Source of the DNA: UBA3910 sp002391465
GTDB lineage: Bacteria > Bacillota > Limnochordia > Darwinibacteriales > Darwinibacteriaceae
NCBI GenBank assembly: GCA_030054835.1
Contig: JASGVS010000004.1
Location: 1 to 59,114 of the forward strand
Direction of reading: 5' to 3'
Length of the DNA stretch: 59,114 nt
Shown one piece after another: positions 8,029 through 17,113 of the stretch. Within the stretch, counting starts at the first letter, position 1. Every line of letters begins with the position of its first letter. The position numbers were made by a program, and so were the translations under genes. The notes beneath the pieces were generated by a model. It saw only the letters and a list, made by a program, of their open reading frames with translations, did no database searches and had not been told where the DNA came from.

Positions 8029-9029
8029 AAACGAAGATTCTAACCGCAACTGAATTAGACCAGGCGGTTGACCTTTTAACCAGGGGAGAAGTGGTAGCTT
8101 TCCCCACCGAAACGGTATACGGCTTAGGGGCCAATGCCCTTGACAGCCAAGCAGTGGAGAAAATCTTCGTGGTGAAGGGGCGTCCCGCCGATAACCCACT
8201 CATCGTCCACCTCCACAGCCCAGAGCAGCTCGAGCCACTGGTGGAGTGCGTGCCTGAGAAGGCGAAAATGTTGATGGATAGGTTTTGGCCAGGCCCCTTG
8301 ACTCTGGTGCTTCCCAAGACAGAGCGCGTACCGGAAATCGTCAGTGCTGGTCTTTCCACAGTGGGTGTGAGGATACCGGTGCATCCCTTGGCCCTGCAGC
8401 TGCTGGAAAGGCTGCCCTTTCCCCTAGCCGCACCCAGCGCCAATATTTCAGGCCGCCCGAGCCCAACCAGGGCGGAGCACGTTTGGGCCGATCTTAAGGG
8501 GAGAATCCCCGCCATCCTTGATGGCGGGCCCACAGGCAGGGGGGTAGAATCAACCGTGCTTGACTGCACAGTTGAACCGTTCCGGCTACTGCGCCCAGGC
8601 GGGGTGACGTTAGAGGAACTGCGGCAGTATGTCCCGGTGGAAGCGGAGGATGGGGAGCCTCAGGTGCCTCGGTCACCCGGCATGAAGTACAGCCACTATG
8701 CCCCCGATGCCCAGGTTTTTTTGGTGGTTGGCGGGCGTTCCGCGGAAAAAATCAACGAGCTAAGTGAACAATATCTGCGGGAGGGCAGAAGGGTGGGGAT
8801 CATGACTTGGGACGAGCGGGTGGAGCTTTTCCCCGCTTTGGTTCCCCTTTCAATGGGCCCCAACGGTGATTTGGCCCATCTGGCAGGCCAACTCTACCAT
8901 TTACTGCGGGAAGCGGATCGTCTGGGCATAGACGTCTTGTTTGTGGAGGGAGTCAGCGAACAACACCTCGGTCTAGCGATAATGAATCGCCTGCGCAAAG
9001 CGGCCGAGAATCGTGTGATCGAAACGTAG
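8019..9029 (+). CDS. ywlC: L-threonylcarbamoyladenylate synthase (Sua5/YwlC type)
   Basis: This enzyme makes threonylcarbamoyl-AMP from threonine, bicarbonate and ATP for the tRNA modification t6A37. The 336-residue product has the YrdC/Sua5 catalytic domain at about 10-205. Its motifs are FPTETVYGLGANA, KGRPADNPLIVH, and LAAPSANISGRPSPT. It also has the extra C-terminal Sua5 domain (about 230-335) after the linker RSPGMKYSHYAPDA, so it is the long type. The GTG start lies 10 bases inside prmC, indicating translational coupling. Confidence 0.93.
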   Translation: MALETKILTATELDQAVDLLTRGEVVAFPTETVYGLGANALDSQAVEKIFVVKGRPADNPLIVHLHSPEQLEPLVECVPEKAKMLMDRFWPGPLTLVLPKTERVPEIVSAGLSTVGVRIPVHPLALQLLERLPFPLAAPSANISGRPSPTRAEHVWADLKGRIPAILDGGPTGRGVESTVLDCTVEPFRLLRPGGVTLEELRQYVPVEAEDGEPQVPRSPGMKYSHYAPDAQVFLVVGGRSAEKINELSEQYLREGRRVGIMTWDERVELFPALVPLSMGPNGDLAHLAGQLYHLLREADRLGIDVLFVEGVSEQHLGLAIMNRLRKAAENRVIET

Positions 9030-9046
9030 TCTGTTAAGGAGGAGCA

Positions 9047-9985
9047 ATGACTAAAGCGGTTTTGTTTGTCTGTACCGGTAATACCTGCCGTAGTGTAATG
9101 GCAGAACATTTGATGCGGCACTACGCCCAAGAGGCAGGCCTAGATATTGATGTTGCCTCTGCCGGTGTTGGGGCGTTTAGCGGCGACGAGGCCACTGAAC
9201 ACACCCTGACCGTGCTGGCAGAAATGGGTATTGATGCCTCTCAGCATCGTTCTAGGCGGATGCACCCCCTTCTTTTGGAGGAATTTGACCTCATCCTACC
9301 CATGACGGAAAGTCACCGCCGGGCGCTGCTTGATCTTCTGCCTGAAAGGGAGCGGGAGGCCGCGGCTGAGAAGATTTTCCTGCTCAAGGAGTATGGAAAA
9401 AGAACGGGTTTTCAGGGGCAGGATCTTAAGGATGAAATAGAGAAGGATATTCAGGATCCCTTTGGGCAATCCTTGGAGGTTTACCGCCGCACAAGGGATG
9501 AGATCGCCGCAGAGGTGAAAGGGATCGTAAAAGAGTGGACAGTGAAAAAGGAGAAGGCTATGAAGATTGTAATTGGTTCTGACCATGCTGGTTTCCAGGC
9601 AAAACAGGGAATCGTTGAGCACCTGCAGGAGCGGGGCATTGCTGTGGCAGACTGGGGGACAAGTGAGGGAGAATCCTGTGATTATCCCGACATGGCCCAG
9701 CGAGTAGGCCGGGCAGTGGCAGACGGTGAGTTCACCCTCGGCATTCTTATCTGTGGCACCGGAATCGGCATGTCCATTGCGGCCAATAAGGTGCCGGGTG
9801 TGAGAGCTGCGCTGTGCGGCGATACCTTTTCCGCCCGGATGGCCCGCATGCATAATGACAGCAACATTTTGTGTCTGGGCGGCAGGGTGACCGGGCCGGG
9901 TCTAATGCGTGACATCGTTGATGCCTACTTAAACGCAGAGTTTGAAGGGGGCAGGCACGCCCGCCGCGTCGGTAAAATCGAGTAG
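9047..9985 (+). CDS. Fused protein-arginine phosphatase (YwlE-like) and ribose-5-phosphate isomerase B
   Basis: One 312-residue frame joins two enzymes. Residues 1-160 are a low-molecular-weight phosphatase with the P-loop CTGNTCR (C9 to R15). The threonine at position 13 corresponds to the one that gives Bacillus YwlE its preference for phospho-arginine. The general-acid region is DPFGQSLEVYRRTRDEI. Residues 172-312 are RpiB, with GSDHAGFQAK, the segment ICGTGIGMSIAANK, and HNDSNILCLGGR. The two are separate neighbouring genes (ywlE, ywlF) in Bacillus. A Shine-Dalgarno AAGGAG (9548-9553) and in-frame ATG 9560 sit at the junction, so free RpiB may also be made. The usual Pro after CRS is Val. 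Confidence 0.9.
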   Translation: MTKAVLFVCTGNTCRSVMAEHLMRHYAQEAGLDIDVASAGVGAFSGDEATEHTLTVLAEMGIDASQHRSRRMHPLLLEEFDLILPMTESHRRALLDLLPEREREAAAEKIFLLKEYGKRTGFQGQDLKDEIEKDIQDPFGQSLEVYRRTRDEIAAEVKGIVKEWTVKKEKAMKIVIGSDHAGFQAKQGIVEHLQERGIAVADWGTSEGESCDYPDMAQRVGRAVADGEFTLGILICGTGIGMSIAANKVPGVRAALCGDTFSARMARMHNDSNILCLGGRVTGPGLMRDIVDAYLNAEFEGGRHARRVGKIE

Positions 9986-10013
9986 TCTAGTCTGAAATAA
10001 GTTAGGAGATGAA

Positions 10014-10646
10014 GTGTTGAGTACAGTACATGTGATTTCCCATCCGTTAGTGCAGCACAAACTAACCATGATCCGGGATGCAGAGACGGGTCCCAAAGAT
10101 TTCCGGGAGTTGTTAGAGGAGATATCCACTCTGATGGGCTATGAAGTAACGAGGGACATGCCCTTGGAAGAGGTTGAAGTGGAAACCCCCATGGGCAAAA
10201 CCCGCGGTAAGATGATCGCTGGCAAGAAAGTAGGTATAGTCCCCATCCTCAGGGCGGGTCTAGGTATGGTGAATGGGGTACTACGCCTAATACCAACCGC
10301 GAAAGTGGGCCATATCGGTGTATACCGCGATCCTGACACGCTCAAACCGGTTGAGTATTACTGCAAACTGCCGGTGGACTCCGATGAGCGTCAGATTATT
10401 CTTCTCGACCCCATGCTGGCCACAGGTGGTTCCGCCAGTGCGGCCATCACGTTCCTCAAACAGCGGGGAGTACCTTCGGTAAAGCTGATGTGCCTGGTTG
10501 CGGCACCGGAGGGGATTGAAGTGGTGCAGCGGGATCATCCCGATGTGGATATTTACACCGCCGCCATCGATGAAAAACTCAATGCTCAGGGTTACATTAT
10601 TCCGGGCTTGGGCGATGCAGGCGACCGCCTCTTTGGTACCAAGTAA
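10014..10646 (+). CDS. upp: Uracil phosphoribosyltransferase
   Basis: Upp salvages uracil, joining it to PRPP to give UMP. The 210-residue product has the standard length and the PRPP-binding motif LLDPMLATGGSASAAI (about 126-141). It also has the uracil-binding C-terminal GYIIPGLGDAGDRLFGT. The GTG start at 10014 follows TTAGGAG with good spacing. Its place before the wecB-atp genes matches the Firmicute order, though glyA, often next to it, is absent here. Confidence 0.96.
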   Translation: MLSTVHVISHPLVQHKLTMIRDAETGPKDFRELLEEISTLMGYEVTRDMPLEEVEVETPMGKTRGKMIAGKKVGIVPILRAGLGMVNGVLRLIPTAKVGHIGVYRDPDTLKPVEYYCKLPVDSDERQIILLDPMLATGGSASAAITFLKQRGVPSVKLMCLVAAPEGIEVVQRDHPDVDIYTAAIDEKLNAQGYIIPGLGDAGDRLFGTK

Positions 10647-10663
10647 CCACAGGGGAGGAAGCC

Positions 10664-11122
10664 ATGGTTAAGAGGCCGTCTTGGGATCAGTATTTCATGG
10701 AAATCGCAGAATTGGTCAGCAGCCGTTCCACCTGCCTGCGCAGGCAGGTTGGGGCTGTTTTGGTAAGGGACAAGCATATTATCTCCACTGGCTATAACGG
10801 GGCGCCGCGGGGCGTGACCCACTGCCTTGATATGGGCTGTTTAAGGCAGCAGTTGGGCATCCCCTCAGGCGAGCGCCATGAGATGTGCCGGGGTACCCAC
10901 GCGGAGCAGAACGCCATAATCCAAGCTGCCCTGCACGGCGTGAGTACTTCAGGCGCGACTCTGTACTGCACCCACCAACCATGTATTTTATGTGCGAAAA
11001 TGCTGATTAACGCAGGCGTGGAAACGATCGTTTTCCGCGGCGCCTATCCGGACAAGCTCGCCCTTGAGCTGTTCAACGAAGCCGGAGTGGAGCTTATCCA
11101 GTGGGAACCGGGGGAGGTTTAG
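10664..11122 (+). CDS. Deoxycytidylate (dCMP) deaminase, ComEB-like
   Basis: This cytoplasmic zinc enzyme converts dCMP to dUMP for thymidylate synthesis. The 152-residue product has the zinc and catalytic motif HAEQNAI and the second zinc motif PCILCAKMLI. The substrate-side segment TGYNGAPRGVTHC is typical of dCMP deaminases. GGGGAGGAAGCC precedes the ATG. It lies in a tight run with upp and tagO. Confidence 0.93.
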   Translation: MVKRPSWDQYFMEIAELVSSRSTCLRRQVGAVLVRDKHIISTGYNGAPRGVTHCLDMGCLRQQLGIPSGERHEMCRGTHAEQNAIIQAALHGVSTSGATLYCTHQPCILCAKMLINAGVETIVFRGAYPDKLALELFNEAGVELIQWEPGEV

Positions 11123-11125
11123 GCG

Positions 11126-12166
11126 ATGGAGAATTTAAACCAGCTTCTACTATCCTTCGCAGTTGCAGTTGTCGTTACTGCGGCTTGTACACCCCTTGCC
11201 CGCCGGTTCGCCCTGAAGTTTGGTATGGTGGATGCCCCCAATCCCCGGCGGATTAATAAGGTTCCCATGCCCACGGGGGGGGGATTGGCCCTGTTTGCGG
11301 GTTTTTGTGCCGCCTCGTTAGTGGGGGACATACCCCATGTGGGTATCACTGCTTTATGTGCGTTTTTGATCATGCTTGTTGGTCTCATTGACGACCGCTG
11401 GGAGCTATCGGCGGGCTTAAAATTCGCAGGTCAGTTCCTGGCTGTCTTGCTCTATGTGTTGTTCGGACCACGAATCGAATTCATGAGTAATCCATTCGGG
11501 GGCATGCTTTATTTAGGGAAACTTTCCATTCCCATCACCATGCTCTGGGTTTTGACCTTGGTTAATATCATGAATTTCATTGACGGTCTTGACGGCTTAA
11601 CTGCAGGGATCACGTTAATATCTGCCCTGGCCCTAACCTTTCTTGCTTGGCAGCTGCAGCGCTACGATGCGGCTGTCTTGGCAGCGATTGTAGTGGGAGC
11701 GTGTCTGGGCTTTCTGCCCTTTAACTTTAACCCCGCCAAAGTCTATCTTGGGGACAGCGGGGCTCTACTGTTGGGCTTTTTCCTGGCCGCCATATCGACG
11801 GAAGGTGCCTTAAAAGGCGCGGCAACAATCGGACTATCTGTACCTGTTCTAATTCTGGCCCTGCCCGTAACCGACATGCTCTGTGCGGTTGTACGCCGTA
11901 CGCAGAGGGGAGTACCCTTTTACCAGGCGGATCGTTCCCATTTCCACCACCGGCTCCTTGACCTTGGTTTTAGCCAAAGGCAGGTAGTGTTTGTGGCCTA
12001 TCTTTTGACCGGGATATCCGCTTCAGTGGCAGTCTTGACTGCCCACCTGACCAGGTCGAGTTGGCTGATCGCCATCGGCTTGGGTCTTCTTTTTTGGTAT
12101 GGGTCCATGCGGGTAGGCATGGTGGAGCCCATCCAGGGGCAGCAGAGGGGAAGTAAAGATGCTTAA
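11126..12166 (+). CDS. Undecaprenyl-phosphate N-acetylglucosaminyl 1-phosphate transferase (TagO/WecA family)
   Basis: This integral membrane enzyme moves a sugar-1-phosphate from a UDP-sugar to undecaprenyl phosphate, the first step of wall or surface polysaccharide synthesis. The 346-residue product has about ten hydrophobic segments. Family motifs are NPRRINKVPMPTGGG (about 33-47), the metal-binding NFIDGLDGLTAG (about 150-161), and GDSGALLLGF. A cytoplasmic HFHHR follows near 270. Pairing with wecB points to an N-acetyl-hexosamine polymer. The exact sugar is not shown by sequence. Confidence 0.9.
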   Translation: MENLNQLLLSFAVAVVVTAACTPLARRFALKFGMVDAPNPRRINKVPMPTGGGLALFAGFCAASLVGDIPHVGITALCAFLIMLVGLIDDRWELSAGLKFAGQFLAVLLYVLFGPRIEFMSNPFGGMLYLGKLSIPITMLWVLTLVNIMNFIDGLDGLTAGITLISALALTFLAWQLQRYDAAVLAAIVVGACLGFLPFNFNPAKVYLGDSGALLLGFFLAAISTEGALKGAATIGLSVPVLILALPVTDMLCAVVRRTQRGVPFYQADRSHFHHRLLDLGFSQRQVVFVAYLLTGISASVAVLTAHLTRSSWLIAIGLGLLFWYGSMRVGMVEPIQGQQRGSKDA

Positions 12167-13277
12167 ACTGGCTATCGTTTTTGGCACACGACCAGAGGCA
12201 ATAAAAATGGCCCCGGTTGTGCTTCAGTGCCGCCAGGTGTCCGGATGGGAGACTAAGGTAATAGTGACAGGCCAACACCGGGAGATGCTGGACCAAGTCC
12301 TGGACATTTTTCAAATTGAGCCTGATTACGATCTGAATATTATGAGCCACGGCCAAACACTAAGTGAAATAACGGAGCGTATTCTGCGGGGGATGGATAG
12401 CGTCTTCAACGAATGGAAGCCCGATGTGGTCCTGGTTCATGGTGATACTACAACAGCCTTTGCCGCTGCTCTGGCCAGCTTTTACTGGCAGATTCCGGTG
12501 GGCCATGTGGAAGCGGGACTGCGTACACCCTCCCTCACCAATCCCTTTCCGGAGGAGGCAAACAGAAGGCTCGTTGATGTTTTGACAACCTGGTACTTCG
12601 CACCCACCCATAATGCAGCGGATAATTTGCTGTTGGAAGGTGTAAAAAAGGAGTCGGTTTTTGTAACTGGTAACACAGTGATCGATGCCCTTTTATCGGT
12701 TGTGGATGCGGATCACCAGTTTACAAATCCCGTTTTACGGGCGCTCGACTTTAGTAGTCCGGTTGTGGTTGTCACCGCCCACCGCCGGGAAAACTGGGGC
12801 GAACCCCTGGAAGAGATTTGTCGGGCGCTGTTGGATATAAGTGCAGGACACCAGTGCGATATTGTGGTGGCAATGCACCGCAATCCGCGCCTGCAGGAGA
12901 CGATGAAGGGTCTGTTGGGAGAGGATCCCCAGATCAAATTAATCGAGGCGCCCGATTACAGGGAATTTGCCAATCTGCTGGCCCGCTGCACCCTGCTGCT
13001 CACCGATTCGGGTGGTCTGCAGGAAGAGGCGCCCGCACTACATAAACCTGTTTTGGTTATGCGTTCGGTAACCGAAAGACCTGAGGCAGTCCGTGCCGGA
13101 ACGGTGAAATTGGTGGGCACGAAGCGAAAAGACATTGTGGCGGGAGTAAATGAACTCTTAACTAATCCCGCGGTTTATGCCCAAATGGCTAGAGCGGTTA
13201 ACCCCTACGGGGATGGAACGGCAGCCATGAGGATAAGAAGGATATTGGAAGAAAAATACGGTTCAACGGGGGAGTAG
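12159..13277 (+). CDS. wecB: UDP-N-acetylglucosamine 2-epimerase (non-hydrolysing)
   Basis: WecB/MnaA interconverts UDP-GlcNAc and UDP-ManNAc, supplying ManNAc for surface polymers. The 372-residue product is of usual length. It shows FGTRPEAIKMAPV at the N-terminus, GHVEAGLRT, PFPEEANRR, TAHRRENWG, and the C-terminal substrate region LTDSGGLQEEAP. Its start overlaps tagO by 8 bases and its stop is 2 bases before atpA. In many Firmicutes mnaA likewise precedes the atp operon. Confidence 0.95.
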   Translation: MLKLAIVFGTRPEAIKMAPVVLQCRQVSGWETKVIVTGQHREMLDQVLDIFQIEPDYDLNIMSHGQTLSEITERILRGMDSVFNEWKPDVVLVHGDTTTAFAAALASFYWQIPVGHVEAGLRTPSLTNPFPEEANRRLVDVLTTWYFAPTHNAADNLLLEGVKKESVFVTGNTVIDALLSVVDADHQFTNPVLRALDFSSPVVVVTAHRRENWGEPLEEICRALLDISAGHQCDIVVAMHRNPRLQETMKGLLGEDPQIKLIEAPDYREFANLLARCTLLLTDSGGLQEEAPALHKPVLVMRSVTERPEAVRAGTVKLVGTKRKDIVAGVNELLTNPAVYAQMARAVNPYGDGTAAMRIRRILEEKYGSTGE

Positions 13278-13279
13278 CT

Positions 13280-14788
13280 ATGGCAATGCGACCAGATGAA
13301 ATTGTAGCGATTCTGAGGCGTCAGATCGAAGAGTTTGAAGCGGAGTTAGAGGTTGAAGATCTGGGCTCCGTTCTTACGGTGGGAGACGGAATCGCCCGTG
13401 TGTACGGGTTGGACCAAGCACTGGCAGGGGAACTGCTGGAGTTCCCAGGCGGTGTTTACGGTATGGTACTTAACTTAGAACGGGATAACATCGGGGTTGT
13501 AATCCTAGGGCCCTACCAGCACATTAAGGAAGGTGATCCGGTCAAGCGGACCGGCAGGGTTGTACAGGTGCCTGTGGGGGAACCCATGATCGGGCGCATT
13601 GTGAATCCCTTGGGCCAGCCCATTGACGGTAAAGGCCCCATTGTGACTGAGCGGTACAGGCCAATTGAGGCCCAAGCTCCGGGGGTTGTGGATCGGACGG
13701 GAGTTAATGAACCGCTCCAGACCGGTATGAAATCCATTGACTCGCTGGTTCCCATCGGCCGGGGACAGCGGGAGTTGATTATCGGCGATAGGCAGACAGG
13801 CAAAACAGCCATCGCGGTTGATACTATTTTGAACCAGAAGGACGAAGACGTAATCTGCATTTATGTTGCCATTGGACAGAAGGCCTCTACCGTTGCCGGT
13901 GTGGTCGATGTGTTAGAAAAACATGGTGCTATGAAATACACCATCGTTATTTCTGCAACCGCCAGCGAACCTTCCCCCTTGCTCTATATTGCACCCTACG
14001 CCGGTGTGGCCATGGCGGAAGAGTTTATGTATGCCGGCCGGGACGTTTTGATTGTCTACGATGACTTAAGTAAACACGCTACCGCGTACAGGGAAATGTC
14101 CCTTCTCCTGCGCCGCCCGCCGGGCAGGGAAGCTTTCCCGGGGGACGTGTTTTACATCCACTCCCGCCTCTTAGAGCGGGCTGCTAAACTGAATGACGAG
14201 TTGGGCGGCGGCTCCATTACCGCCCTGCCCATCATTGAAACCCAGGCAGGTGACATTTCCGCCTACATCCCCACTAACGTGATTTCCATTACGGATGGGC
14301 AGATCTATTTGGAATCCGATCTGTTCCATGCCGGGATTCGTCCCGCCATCAGTGTGGGCCGTTCCGTATCGCGGGTGGGGGGTGCCGCCCAGGTGCCCAT
14401 TATGCGGCAGATCGCAGGTACGCTGCGCATCGACCTTTCCCAGTATCGAGAACTGGCTGCCTTTGCCCAGTTTGGTGCCGATTTGGACCGCAGTACCCGG
14501 GCCAGACTTGCTAGGGGAGAGAGGATCTACGAAGTACTCAAACAGGAGCAGTATAAACCGATGCCCGTTGTGGAACAGGCCATCGCCCTCTATGTTGCCA
14601 TCAACGGCTATTTAGACAGCATTCCCGTTGAGGAAGTGGTCCGTTTCGAGAGGGAATTCCTAGCCGAGATGCGGATGGAGTATGCAGAGCTGCTGGAGCG
14701 GTTGAATGAGGATAAGGAACTGTTCCCCGAAACGGAAGAGGAACTGAAAAAGGCGATTGTGGCATTTAAGGAGAAATTCGTCAGTTAG
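13280..14788 (+). CDS. atpA: ATP synthase F1 subunit alpha
   Basis: This is the non-catalytic nucleotide-binding subunit of the F1 head. The 502-residue product is full length. It has the Walker A motif GDRQTGKT (about 169-176), the adenine-binding P-loop region, and the alpha signature NVISITDGQIYLESDLF. It also has the arginine-finger region PAISVGRSVSRVGGAAQ. The N-terminal segment that normally binds the delta subunit (IVAILRRQIEEFEAEL) is intact. Unusually, nothing encoding subunits a, c, b or delta lies between wecB and this gene; the gap is 2 bases. Confidence 0.96.
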   Translation: MAMRPDEIVAILRRQIEEFEAELEVEDLGSVLTVGDGIARVYGLDQALAGELLEFPGGVYGMVLNLERDNIGVVILGPYQHIKEGDPVKRTGRVVQVPVGEPMIGRIVNPLGQPIDGKGPIVTERYRPIEAQAPGVVDRTGVNEPLQTGMKSIDSLVPIGRGQRELIIGDRQTGKTAIAVDTILNQKDEDVICIYVAIGQKASTVAGVVDVLEKHGAMKYTIVISATASEPSPLLYIAPYAGVAMAEEFMYAGRDVLIVYDDLSKHATAYREMSLLLRRPPGREAFPGDVFYIHSRLLERAAKLNDELGGGSITALPIIETQAGDISAYIPTNVISITDGQIYLESDLFHAGIRPAISVGRSVSRVGGAAQVPIMRQIAGTLRIDLSQYRELAAFAQFGADLDRSTRARLARGERIYEVLKQEQYKPMPVVEQAIALYVAINGYLDSIPVEEVVRFEREFLAEMRMEYAELLERLNEDKELFPETEEELKKAIVAFKEKFVS

Positions 14789-14799
14789 GGGGAGAAGGG

Positions 14800-15675
14800 T
14801 TGGCCAAGTCAAGCCGGGAGATTAAACGGAGAATAGCCAGCATAACCAGTACCCAGCAGATAACTCGGGCCATGGAGATGGTGGCAGCTGCCAAGCTCCG
14901 CCGGGCGCAGCAGATGGTGCCAAGTACCAGGCCCTATTTCGAAAGCCTGCACACCAGCCTTGGCATTCTTTTGGAGGCTGCCCAGCAGCGGGATGTGGAG
15001 GTACCCTGGCTCTCTTCTGCAGGTGACAGCCACTGCTTGATTGTGTTCACCTCGGATCGGGGTCTAGCGGGAGGGTATAACGCTGCGGTTATCCGCCGAG
15101 CAGAAGCCTTTCTGGAGGAACACCCAACAGCCCAGGTGGTTGTGGTGGGCAGAAAAGCTAGGGATCACCTCAGTCGAAAGGGAGTCACCTTTCTGGCAGA
15201 GTTCGTCAACTTGGGGGATAGCCCCAGTCCGCGCCAGGCCTGGGATATAGCCCAGGTGGTTATGGACTTTTATCTGCATGGGCTATTTGATCGGATCAGT
15301 GTTTTGTATTCCAAGTTTATAAATACAGTCACCCACGAGGTCACTCTGCGCACAGTTATGCCCATTGAAGCCGGGGATGAGCTCGTGCAGCGGGGGAGAG
15401 AGAGTGGATTCGCTGCCGATTACATATACGAACCCTCGTTGGACGTGGTGCTGGAATCTGTAATTCCCCTTTATTTCCAGGCAGCCGTCTATGAATCGCT
15501 GATTGAGGCGAAGGCCAGTGAACTTGGGGCTAGGATGGTTGCCATGCGCAACGCCACTGATAACGCAGGGGAATTGATCCGCGAATTGAATCTGTCATAT
15601 CATCGGGCGCGCCAGGCCCAAATCACCAAAGAAATTGCGGAAATCGTGGGCGGCGCAGACGCATTGGAATCGTAG
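14800..15675 (+). CDS. atpG: ATP synthase F1 subunit gamma
   Basis: Gamma is the central rotating shaft inside the alpha/beta hexamer. The 291-residue product has the conserved N-terminal coiled coil REIKRRIASITSTQQITRAMEMVAAAKLR. It also has the middle Rossmann-like domain (about 70-210, with FTSDRGLAGGYN) and the C-terminal helix ARMVAMRNATDNAGELI. The TTG start has GGGGGAGAAGG upstream. It lies 11 bases after atpA. Confidence 0.96.
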   Translation: MAKSSREIKRRIASITSTQQITRAMEMVAAAKLRRAQQMVPSTRPYFESLHTSLGILLEAAQQRDVEVPWLSSAGDSHCLIVFTSDRGLAGGYNAAVIRRAEAFLEEHPTAQVVVVGRKARDHLSRKGVTFLAEFVNLGDSPSPRQAWDIAQVVMDFYLHGLFDRISVLYSKFINTVTHEVTLRTVMPIEAGDELVQRGRESGFAADYIYEPSLDVVLESVIPLYFQAAVYESLIEAKASELGARMVAMRNATDNAGELIRELNLSYHRARQAQITKEIAEIVGGADALES

Positions 15676-15691
15676 ATGAGGGGGTTAGCTG

Positions 15692-17113
15692 ATGAGCGCT
15701 AATATAGGGAAAGTGGTTCAAGTTATCGGTCCAGTAGTGGACGTGGAATTTCAGCCTGACAAGCTGCCCGATCTGCTCACCGCAATTAAAGTAGTAGGTG
15801 AAACGGACGCGGGTAAGATCGATTTAACACTGGAAGCGGCACAGCACATGGGTAACAACGTGGTGCGCTGTATTGCCATGGCTTCCACCGATGGACTGCA
15901 GAGGGGTATGGATGCCATCGATTTAGGTGGGCCAATCACAGTGCCGGTAGGACCGGAAACGCTGGGTCGGCTCTTTAACGTGCTGGGCGAGCCAATCGAC
16001 GGTAGAGGCCCGGTAGAAACGAAGGAACGGCGGCCCATCCACAGTCCGGCTCCTACTGTAGATGAGGTGGAGCCCGCAACTACCATGTTGGAGACAGGGA
16101 TTAAGGTTGTGGACCTACTGGCACCCTATCCTAGGGGCGGTAAAATCGGTCTTTTTGGCGGTGCAGGCGTGGGCAAAACCGTATTGATAATGGAAATGAT
16201 CCGGAACATCGCCTACGAGCACGGCGGCTATTCTGTCTTTTCCGGTGTGGGCGAACGCACCAGGGAAGGTAACGAGCTTTATGCCGAGATGCAGGAGTCG
16301 GGCGTAATTGACAAGACAGCCATGGTCTTTGGCCAGATGAACGAACCGCCCGGTGCCCGTTTGCGCGTTGGCCTGACCGGTCTCACGTTGGCAGAGTATT
16401 TCCGGGATGTGGAAGGGCAGGACGTTTTGTTATTCATCGATAACATCTTCCGCTTCACCCAGGCCGGTTCGGAAGTATCGGCCTTGCTGGGCCGGATGCC
16501 TTCTGCCGCCGGTTATCAACCGACTTTGGCCACTGAAATGGGTCAGCTCCAGGAGAGGATTACCACAACAAAGCACGGGTCAATCACGTCTATCCAGGCC
16601 ATTTATGTGCCCGCTGACGACTACACTGACCCGGCACCTGCCACAACATTTGCCCACCTTGATGCCACCACCAACTTAGAGAGGCGCATTGTGGAAAAGG
16701 GCATTTATCCGGCAGTAGACCCCCTGGCGTCCACTTCCCGGATATTGGCGCCAGACATTGTGGGTGAGGAACACTATACAGTAGCACGGCGCGTCCAATC
16801 GGTACTGCAGCGCTTTACGGAACTGCAGGATATTATCGCCATTTTGGGTATGGATGAACTTTCGGAAGAGGATAAGCTTACGGTGGCCAGGGCCAGGAAG
16901 CTGGAGCGCTTCATGTCCCAGCCCATGTTTGTGGCTGAGGCCTTTACCAACCTACCCGGTAAGTACGTGCCCATTAAGGAGACGGTCCGTGGCTTTAAGG
17001 AGATCTTAGACGGCAAGCACGATCACCTGCCTGAAAACGCCTTCTTTATGGTTGGAACGATTGATGAGGCAGTGGAGAAAGGTGAAAGGCTCCTAGCGGA
17101 GGCGAATAGATAA
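15692..17113 (+). CDS. atpD: ATP synthase F1 subunit beta
   Basis: This is the catalytic subunit of F1. The 473-residue product has the Walker A GGAGVGKT (about 154-161), the catalytic glutamate region GVGERTREGNELY, the Walker B LLFIDNIFRF, and the DELSEED torque motif (here MDELSEEDKLTVARARK). All catalytic residues expected from the family are present, so the F1 head should be active. The ATG of atpC overlaps its TAA stop. Confidence 0.97.
   Translation: MSANIGKVVQVIGPVVDVEFQPDKLPDLLTAIKVVGETDAGKIDLTLEAAQHMGNNVVRCIAMASTDGLQRGMDAIDLGGPITVPVGPETLGRLFNVLGEPIDGRGPVETKERRPIHSPAPTVDEVEPATTMLETGIKVVDLLAPYPRGGKIGLFGGAGVGKTVLIMEMIRNIAYEHGGYSVFSGVGERTREGNELYAEMQESGVIDKTAMVFGQMNEPPGARLRVGLTGLTLAEYFRDVEGQDVLLFIDNIFRFTQAGSEVSALLGRMPSAAGYQPTLATEMGQLQERITTTKHGSITSIQAIYVPADDYTDPAPATTFAHLDATTNLERRIVEKGIYPAVDPLASTSRILAPDIVGEEHYTVARRVQSVLQRFTELQDIIAILGMDELSEEDKLTVARARKLERFMSQPMFVAEAFTNLPGKYVPIKETVRGFKEILDGKHDHLPENAFFMVGTIDEAVEKGERLLAEANR

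Noticed and set aside
8015..9853. Minus-strand frames of 184-185 codons opposite tsaC and the phosphatase-RpiB fusion
   Set aside because: Both strands cannot be under such strong constraint. The plus-strand products have complete catalytic motifs.
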